In this document: positions 59,908 to 64,000 of the stretch, piece after piece | Layout of the letters: every line of letters starts with the position of its first letter | Numbering within the stretch: position 1 is the first letter of the stretch | From: Blautia luti | GTDB taxonomy: Bacteria; Bacillota; Clostridia; Lachnospirales; Lachnospiraceae | Direction of reading: 5' to 3' | Length of the DNA: 64,000 nt | NCBI RefSeq assembly: GCF_013304735.1 | Contig: NZ_JAAITI010000020.1 | Span: 1-64,000 of the forward strand | Made by a program: the position numbers and the translations under genes | Notes under the pieces: generated by a model | What the model was told of the DNA's origin: nothing | Databases searched by the model: none | Seen by the model: the letters and a program-made list of their open reading frames with translations, nothing else

Positions 59908-60939
59908 CTATTTTGTCGGCAGCATAATGGAAAATTCCGAGCCCTTGCCCGGCTCTGAAACCACTTTGATATAGCCGCCTTGCCGCGTTACGATCTCGCG
60001 GGCCAGATACAGTCCAATGCCCACGCCCTGCTGTTCGTGTACTTCTTCCTCACGATAAAAGCGCCGGAAGATAGCAGCCTGATTACTTTCGGAAATGCCC
60101 TTGCCGGTATCGGCTACTTTGATCTCCACATACATTTCCCACGGTATCACCGACACCGTAATTTTTCCACCTGCCGGAGTATACTTCACCGCATTGTCCA
60201 ACAGGTTAAAGAGGGCTTCGGATGTCCACTTGCTGTCATGGGAAAAGGTCAAATTCTCCGGGCAGTCCACAGATACAGCGATTTTCTTTTTTTCCGCTGC
60301 ATACACGATCCCACTCATGGCTTGCGCCACGGTATCAAAGAGGCAGACCGGTTTCTTATTCAACTGGATTACGCCCGTTTCCAACCGTGAGGTTTTCACA
60401 AGAGCCTGAAAGAGAAAGTCCAGTTTATCTGTCTGGGTGCGGATTCCACGGATAAAATCGGTACGCTCCGCCTCGGTCATAGGCTTTTCCAGCAGGGTGT
60501 CCGTCGCCATTTTCAGATTGCTTACCGGCGTTTTTACCTGATGGGAAATATCCGATACAAGGGTTTGTAACTCCTGCCGTTCCTCGTCCACCCGGCGACG
60601 GTTCTCCTGCATGATCTGGTAAAGTCTCGCCAGCCGGTGCCCGATTCTGGCGAGCTGGGTTTCGCTGTCCTCTGGCCGCTGGGGTGCTTCATTTCCGGCG
60701 ATCATGTGGTCTAAGGTCTGGCACAGGTCAGTGGTAAACTGCGACAGTCGCTTTCCAAACGCCTGCGTCAGTACAAAAATCCCTACAATGGCGCACAGCA
60801 GCAGCGCCCCGCCTGTCAGCAGCACCGCCGTCTGTTTTGTCACAAGAAACAGGGCTATGGTGATCCCGGACATGGAGAGGACAAGCCCTATTGCCACCCG
60901 GCCAAATAGCCACTTTACCGATAGATTTTGAAACTTCAT
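59908..60939 (-). CDS. Sensor histidine kinase (locus 3)
   Basis: Start at MKFQNLSVKWLFGRV (60939), overlapping the RR stop. 343 residues: two TMs with a minimal loop, SDISHQVKTP, LLDNAVKYTP, DTGKGIS, GVGIGLYLA. Highly similar to the kinase at 40152 from the dimerisation domain on; the membrane part differs (ITIALFLVTKQTAVLLTGGA), so signal input may differ while output is shared. Confidence 0.93.
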   Translation of the reverse strand: MKFQNLSVKWLFGRVAIGLVLSMSGITIALFLVTKQTAVLLTGGALLLCAIVGIFVLTQAFGKRLSQFTTDLCQTLDHMIAGNEAPQRPEDSETQLARIGHRLARLYQIMQENRRRVDEERQELQTLVSDISHQVKTPVSNLKMATDTLLEKPMTEAERTDFIRGIRTQTDKLDFLFQALVKTSRLETGVIQLNKKPVCLFDTVAQAMSGIVYAAEKKKIAVSVDCPENLTFSHDSKWTSEALFNLLDNAVKYTPAGGKITVSVIPWEMYVEIKVADTGKGISESNQAAIFRRFYREEEVHEQQGVGIGLYLAREIVTRQGGYIKVVSEPGKGSEFSIMLPTK

Positions 60940-61628
60940 TTTGCCTCGCCTCCCGTCCATTGATAGCCCATACCGTAAACGGTCTTGATGTATGGCACAC
61001 CTCCGTCGGCTTCAATCTTGCTGCGAATCCGGCTGATGGAGGTTGTCAGGGTGTGTTCGTCCACAAACCTCTCGTCTATATCCCACAGCTTTTCCAAAAG
61101 CTGCCCACGGGTCAGCACTTGCCGGGGATTTTTGCGGAACAGGTTCAGCATTTTGTACTCCATCGGGGATAGGGTCAGGGGCTTGCCGTTTAGGGAAGCC
61201 GTCTGCTCCGAGAAGTCCAGAAACAGCCGCCCGTCGTCGTAAATGTCCTTGGCCGGTTTGTGGTGTTCCAGCATGGCGAACATGGCTTTGATTTTCCGCT
61301 GCAAGGCCCCGATCACAAAGGGCTTTGTGATGTAGTCCACCGCGCCCACCTCATAGCCCCGTATCTGGTCGCTCTCCTGATCGTTGGCGGTTAGGAAAAT
61401 CACGATGGTGTCCGAGTGCTGGGGCTTTATCAGCTTGCACAGCTCAAAACCGTTCCCGTTCGGCAGGTTGATGTCCAGCAGCACTAAATCAAATTCCCGC
61501 TGGCGGATGGCGTCGGCGGCGGTTCTGGCATTTAGGGCAGAAGTCACGCCGTAGCCGTCTGCGGTCAGGTTGTAGGCCAACATCTTATTCAAAAAACTGT
61601 CGTCCTCGACAATTAAAATCTGCTCCAT
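60936..61628 (-). CDS. OmpR-family response regulator (locus 3)
   Basis: Start at MEQILIVEDDSFLNKM (61628); the frame from 61709 covers the promoter. 230 residues, same motifs as the regulator at 41180, with scattered substitutions and an identical recognition-helix region (EHTLTTSISRIRSKI). Predicted to bind the same boxes, so cross-regulation between loci is likely. Confidence 0.94.
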   Translation of the reverse strand: MEQILIVEDDSFLNKMLAYNLTADGYGVTSALNARTAADAIRQREFDLVLLDINLPNGNGFELCKLIKPQHSDTIVIFLTANDQESDQIRGYEVGAVDYITKPFVIGALQRKIKAMFAMLEHHKPAKDIYDDGRLFLDFSEQTASLNGKPLTLSPMEYKMLNLFRKNPRQVLTRGQLLEKLWDIDERFVDEHTLTTSISRIRSKIEADGGVPYIKTVYGMGYQWTGGEAK

Positions 61629-61656
61629 ATTCTCACTTCCTTTGCTTTTTGCAGAT

Positions 61657-61689
61657 AGTATAACAGGCAAATGTCCGAGAATTGTTACA
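61657..61689 (-). promoter_or_regulatory. Promoter of locus 3 two-component operon
   Basis: Box TGTAACAATTCTCGGACATT (61668-61689 on minus), -10 TATACT (61657-61662). Same spacing as at 41902-41934, two bases different in the box. Confidence 0.72.
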
Positions 61690-61748
61690 AGGACAAATAT
61701 ATTTATCATTTTACAGCTTTTTTATGTGTACTGCAATTTTATAAAAGA

Positions 61749-61780
61749 AAGGACAGCAGTATCATCAAATTGCTGTCCTT
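61749..61780. terminator. Hairpin terminator near the right end of the TnpX element
   Basis: AAAGGACAGCA / TGCTGTCCTT stem around a 12-base loop. Confidence 0.6.
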
Positions 61781-61861
61781 GCGGTTTATTATAGCTGGTA
61801 GTGTATAAGCGTGGGTTCATCATATTTGGTGTGGTATCTTTAACTATGGGAAACTCCCATT

Positions 61862-61983
61862 TCCCATCTAGACACCGCCTGTCTTGTTACTCCTACCATT
61901 TCAGCAAATTGTTCCTGAGAAAGCTTGTTATCTTGCCTTATCTTAAGAACTGCCTTTGCAATGTTTTGATTACTATCTTTTAC
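61862..61983 (-). pseudogene. 5' fragment of XRE regulator split by TnpX element
   Basis: After AAGGAGGAGG the frame reads KDSNQNIAKAVLKIRQDNKL SQEQFAEMVGVTRQAVSRWE and breaks at the GA (61862-61863). Past it come element bases (MGVSHS, stop). No ATG or GTG stands at the expected start; the codon is GTA at 61983, so the start is unresolved. Joining at GA to 46054 gives QAVSRWENGVSVPNIN, a normal HTH. Confidence 0.82.
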
Positions 61984-62089
61984 TTTCCTCCTCCTTTTGT
62001 TTGATTGTATTATACAGTTGATATACCATTTGGGCAAGCAATACAACTTTACATTTTCGCAATTAACTATTGCTTTTTGTTTTTTCATT

Positions 62090-62375
62090 TATATAAACTT
62101 CTTATTTCCATTTTTTCTGTAAATCGGCTTATATATGAAGCAGTCATTTTTAGAGCAAGTTTCGCAATGTCGGACAAAAACCCCTGCGGGATTTTTTCTG
62201 ACTTGCAACTTGATGGGGATTTCGTTTCCCCATACCCTCGACCGCAATCAAAGATATGTGTATTGGTTCCCATTTGCATGGTCACAGCGTGATGCTTTTT
62301 CATCACTTGCTTTCACAGCTCACTGTGAATTTTCTATTTTTCCTGCGGAACCTTTATGCCAGAAAGGAGCATTGA
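62090..62375. other. 286-bp gene-free region before mobC, probable oriT
   Basis: Contains CCCCTGCGGGATTTTTTCTG, a GGGGA-tttcgt-TCCCC type hairpin (about 62214-62230) and ACTTGCAACTTG, upstream of mobC and relaxase genes on the same strand, the usual oriT position in Tn1549-like elements. Confidence 0.5.
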
Positions 62376-62753
62376 ATGACACGACCACAAAAAGAAATGG
62401 ACATGAAACGAGAACACCGGGTAACCATCCGCCTGACTGATATAGAGTTTTCCATCATAGAAAATGCAGCGGAACAGGCAGAAATGAGCATTTCAGAATA
62501 CATGAGGACTCAAACTATGGAAGGAAATGTAACTGCACGATTTGAAATTGTTGCTGATGTTGATGAAATCAAAAAACTAATCGGTGAATTTGGCAAGATT
62601 GGAAGCAACCTAAATCAGATTGCCCGATATTTTAATCAAGGTGGAATTATCTCTTCTGAAATGAGAAATGAAATCCGAAAGTCTCTCCGGGACATTTATG
62701 AAATGAAATATAAAGTAATGAAAATGGCAGGTGATTTCCGTGGCAGTAATTAA
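62376..62753 (+). CDS. mobC: MobC-like relaxosome accessory protein
   Basis: 125 residues, after AAAGGAG. N-terminal ribbon-helix-helix (HRVTIRLTDIEFSIIENAAE QAEMSISEYMRTQ) and the MobC motif IGEFGKIGSNLNQIARYFNQ GG. Binds oriT and loads the relaxase, whose GTG start overlaps its end by 14 bases. Confidence 0.92.
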   Translation: MTRPQKEMDMKREHRVTIRLTDIEFSIIENAAEQAEMSISEYMRTQTMEGNVTARFEIVADVDEIKKLIGEFGKIGSNLNQIARYFNQGGIISSEMRNEIRKSLRDIYEMKYKVMKMAGDFRGSN

Positions 62754-64000
62754 ACATATTGCAAGCAAAAATGCTGACTATGGAGAATCGGAACGTTATC
62801 TTATCTTCCAGCATAATGAATATACGCAAAAACCGATTCTTGATGAGGAAGGGCATATGATATTGAGAGAAGAATATTATCTGGACGGTTTGAACTGTGA
62901 TCCATTCTCTTTTGCATCTGAATGTCAGGAATTGAACATCTACTACCACAAGAACAAAAACTTCAATGAGATAAAATCCCATCACTATATCATCAGCTTC
63001 GACCCGAAAGACAGGGAGGAATGTGGATTGACCGGTGAACGTGCCCAGCAACTTGGATTGACTTTTGCAAAGAAAAATTTTCCCGGTCATCAGGCTTTAG
63101 TCTGTACTCATACCGATGGTCATAACGAAAGTGGAAACATCCATGTACACATCGTAATCAACAGTCTCCGTAAATATAACATACCGCAAGAACCCTATAT
63201 GGAATTTGACTGTGAATCAAAAGCCGGATACAAGCACCATCTAAGTACAGCATATCTTGCACATCTGAAACAGGAAGTCATGAATATGTGTAAAAAAGAA
63301 GGACTACATCAGGTTGATCTGCTCACTCCTGCTGAAAGAAAAATCACAGAAAAAGAATATTGGGCACAACGCCGGGGACAGGAAAAACTCGATAAGTTGA
63401 ATCAGAAAATGAAAGAAGATGGAATCACGCCAAAGGAAACACGTTACCAGACAGAGAAACAATTTCTTCGTGACGCTATTGATGATGCTGCAAGTACCGC
63501 CCGATCACCAGAAGAATTTTCAAAAATCCTTGATGAAAAATATCACATCATCTTCAAGATCAGTCGAAACCGATATAGCTATCTTCACCCTGGCAGAAAA
63601 AAATATATCACTGGAAGGAATCTCGGAACCAGATACACAGAAGATTTTCTCTTGAAAGCATTTGAGGAAAACACGAAATCCCATAGAGAACAGAAAGAAG
63701 AAATTCTGGAACAGCAGACTCCAAATACTTCCACAGATTTGCCAACTGTTCCTTTTTCCGATACTTCTGCTATCCCTGCACCATTCATTTTCATAAAATC
63801 AGATCTCCGACTTGTCATAGATCTACAAACCTGTATTAAAGCACAGCAGAGCGAAGCCTATGCTCAAAAAGTAAAACTCACCAATTTGAAGCAGATGGCT
63901 CAGACTGTTGCCTACATACAGGAACATGGCTATGATTCTCTTGAGGATTTCCATGCAGCACTCAATCAGGCATCAGACCAGACCAGTGCTTCCAGAAAAT
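62740..64000 (+). CDS. Tn1549-type relaxase, 3' end beyond window
   Basis: GTG at 62740, after GCAGGTGATTTCC: VAVIKHIASKNADYGESERY. At least 420 residues. Catalytic Tyr candidates at the N-terminus (YGESERYLIFQ), metal-binding GNIHVHIVINSLRKYN, SHHYIISFDPKD. VirD2-like transesterase that starts transfer. No stop within the window. Intact so far, unlike the relaxases at 0.3 and 43 kb. Confidence 0.92.
   Translation, partial: MAVIKHIASKNADYGESERYLIFQHNEYTQKPILDEEGHMILREEYYLDGLNCDPFSFASECQELNIYYHKNKNFNEIKSHHYIISFDPKDREECGLTGERAQQLGLTFAKKNFPGHQALVCTHTDGHNESGNIHVHIVINSLRKYNIPQEPYMEFDCESKAGYKHHLSTAYLAHLKQEVMNMCKKEGLHQVDLLTPAERKITEKEYWAQRRGQEKLDKLNQKMKEDGITPKETRYQTEKQFLRDAIDDAASTARSPEEFSKILDEKYHIIFKISRNRYSYLHPGRKKYITGRNLGTRYTEDFLLKAFEENTKSHREQKEEILEQQTPNTSTDLPTVPFSDTSAIPAPFIFIKSDLRLVIDLQTCIKAQQSEAYAQKVKLTNLKQMAQTVAYIQEHGYDSLEDFHAALNQASDQTSASRK

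Larger units (their letters stand above)
46053..61863. mobile_element. Tn4451-like (TnpX) mobilizable element, about 15.8 kb
   Basis: Bounded by GA dinucleotides at 46053-46054 and 61862-61863, inside an XRE gene. Terminal sequences share TTAAAGATA in inverted orientation (46061 and about 61845-61853). Contents: tnpX, tnpW, VirE-like helicase, CHC2 primase, MobA/MobL, accessory genes, Xis and a complete ABC/two-component locus as cargo. All but one gene point left. Confidence 0.82.

Noticed and set aside
61801-61863. TnpX element ending at DUF6076 (54.29 kb)
   Set aside because: The permease scrap there has no partner at 46 kb, while GA-to-GA joining at 46.05 and 61.86 kb restores a gene in frame.

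Overview
The window looks like an accessory region of a low-to-mid GC gut Clostridia genome (Lachnospiraceae/Oscillospiraceae-like). The evidence is the density of Tn1549/Tn4451-type conjugative and mobilizable modules, strong AGGAGG ribosome sites, P27/HK97-type siphovirus genes, LLH-family holin and Cpl-7 repeats. No rRNA, tRNA or CRISPR array was seen. Almost everything belongs to mobile elements nested in one another.

Layout. (1) 1-0.7 kb: the tail of an unknown protein and a broken MobA/MobL relaxase. (2) 0.9-6.05 kb, minus strand: a complete Bce-like set, response regulator, histidine kinase, ABC ATPase and FtsX-type permease. (3) 6.07-11.7 kb: a large serine recombinase abutting a 3' fragment of an rlmD/rumA-like methyltransferase gene (probable attachment site), Tn916-like Orf7/Orf8 regulators, and broken or intact XRE regulators. 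(4) 12.1-14.65 kb plus 39.47-41.87 kb: a second Bce-like locus whose ATPase gene is split by a 24.8-kb prophage. (5) 14.65-39.47 kb: the prophage. It has a serine integrase, repressors, an HUH-type Rep with a candidate antisense RNA, ParA, SSB, terminases, a fused portal/tape-measure remnant, distal tail genes, a diversity-generating retroelement (DGR), lysis genes and hicAB. (6) 42-46 kb: remains of a conjugative backbone (XRE regulator, deleted relaxase gene, AlbA/Schlafen-like protein, CD1845-like protein). (7) 46.05-61.86 kb: a Tn4451-like TnpX element inserted in an XRE gene. It carries replication and mobilization genes and a third Bce-like locus paralogous to the second. (8) 61.86-64 kb: the 5' half of that XRE gene, then mobC and a Tn1549-type relaxase running off the window.

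The main finding is the DGR. A 113-bp template repeat and the 3' end of a tail-fibre-like gene differ at 13 positions. All 13 fall on template adenines (13 of 26), and none of the 87 other positions differs. The adjacent reverse transcriptase has the LGxxxSQ signature and a YMDD box. The host prophage has lost its capsid and most tail genes through one portal/tape-measure fusion.

Two integration events can be resolved from sequence. Removing the prophage at a GT dinucleotide restores an in-frame ADEPTGNLDS Walker B/D-loop and a near-palindromic attP. Removing the TnpX element at a GA dinucleotide restores an in-frame XRE helix-turn-helix gene. Loci 4 and 7 share a repeated promoter box, so one regulator family probably controls both. 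The substrates of the ABC systems cannot be read from sequence; defence against cell-envelope antimicrobial peptides is a family-based inference.
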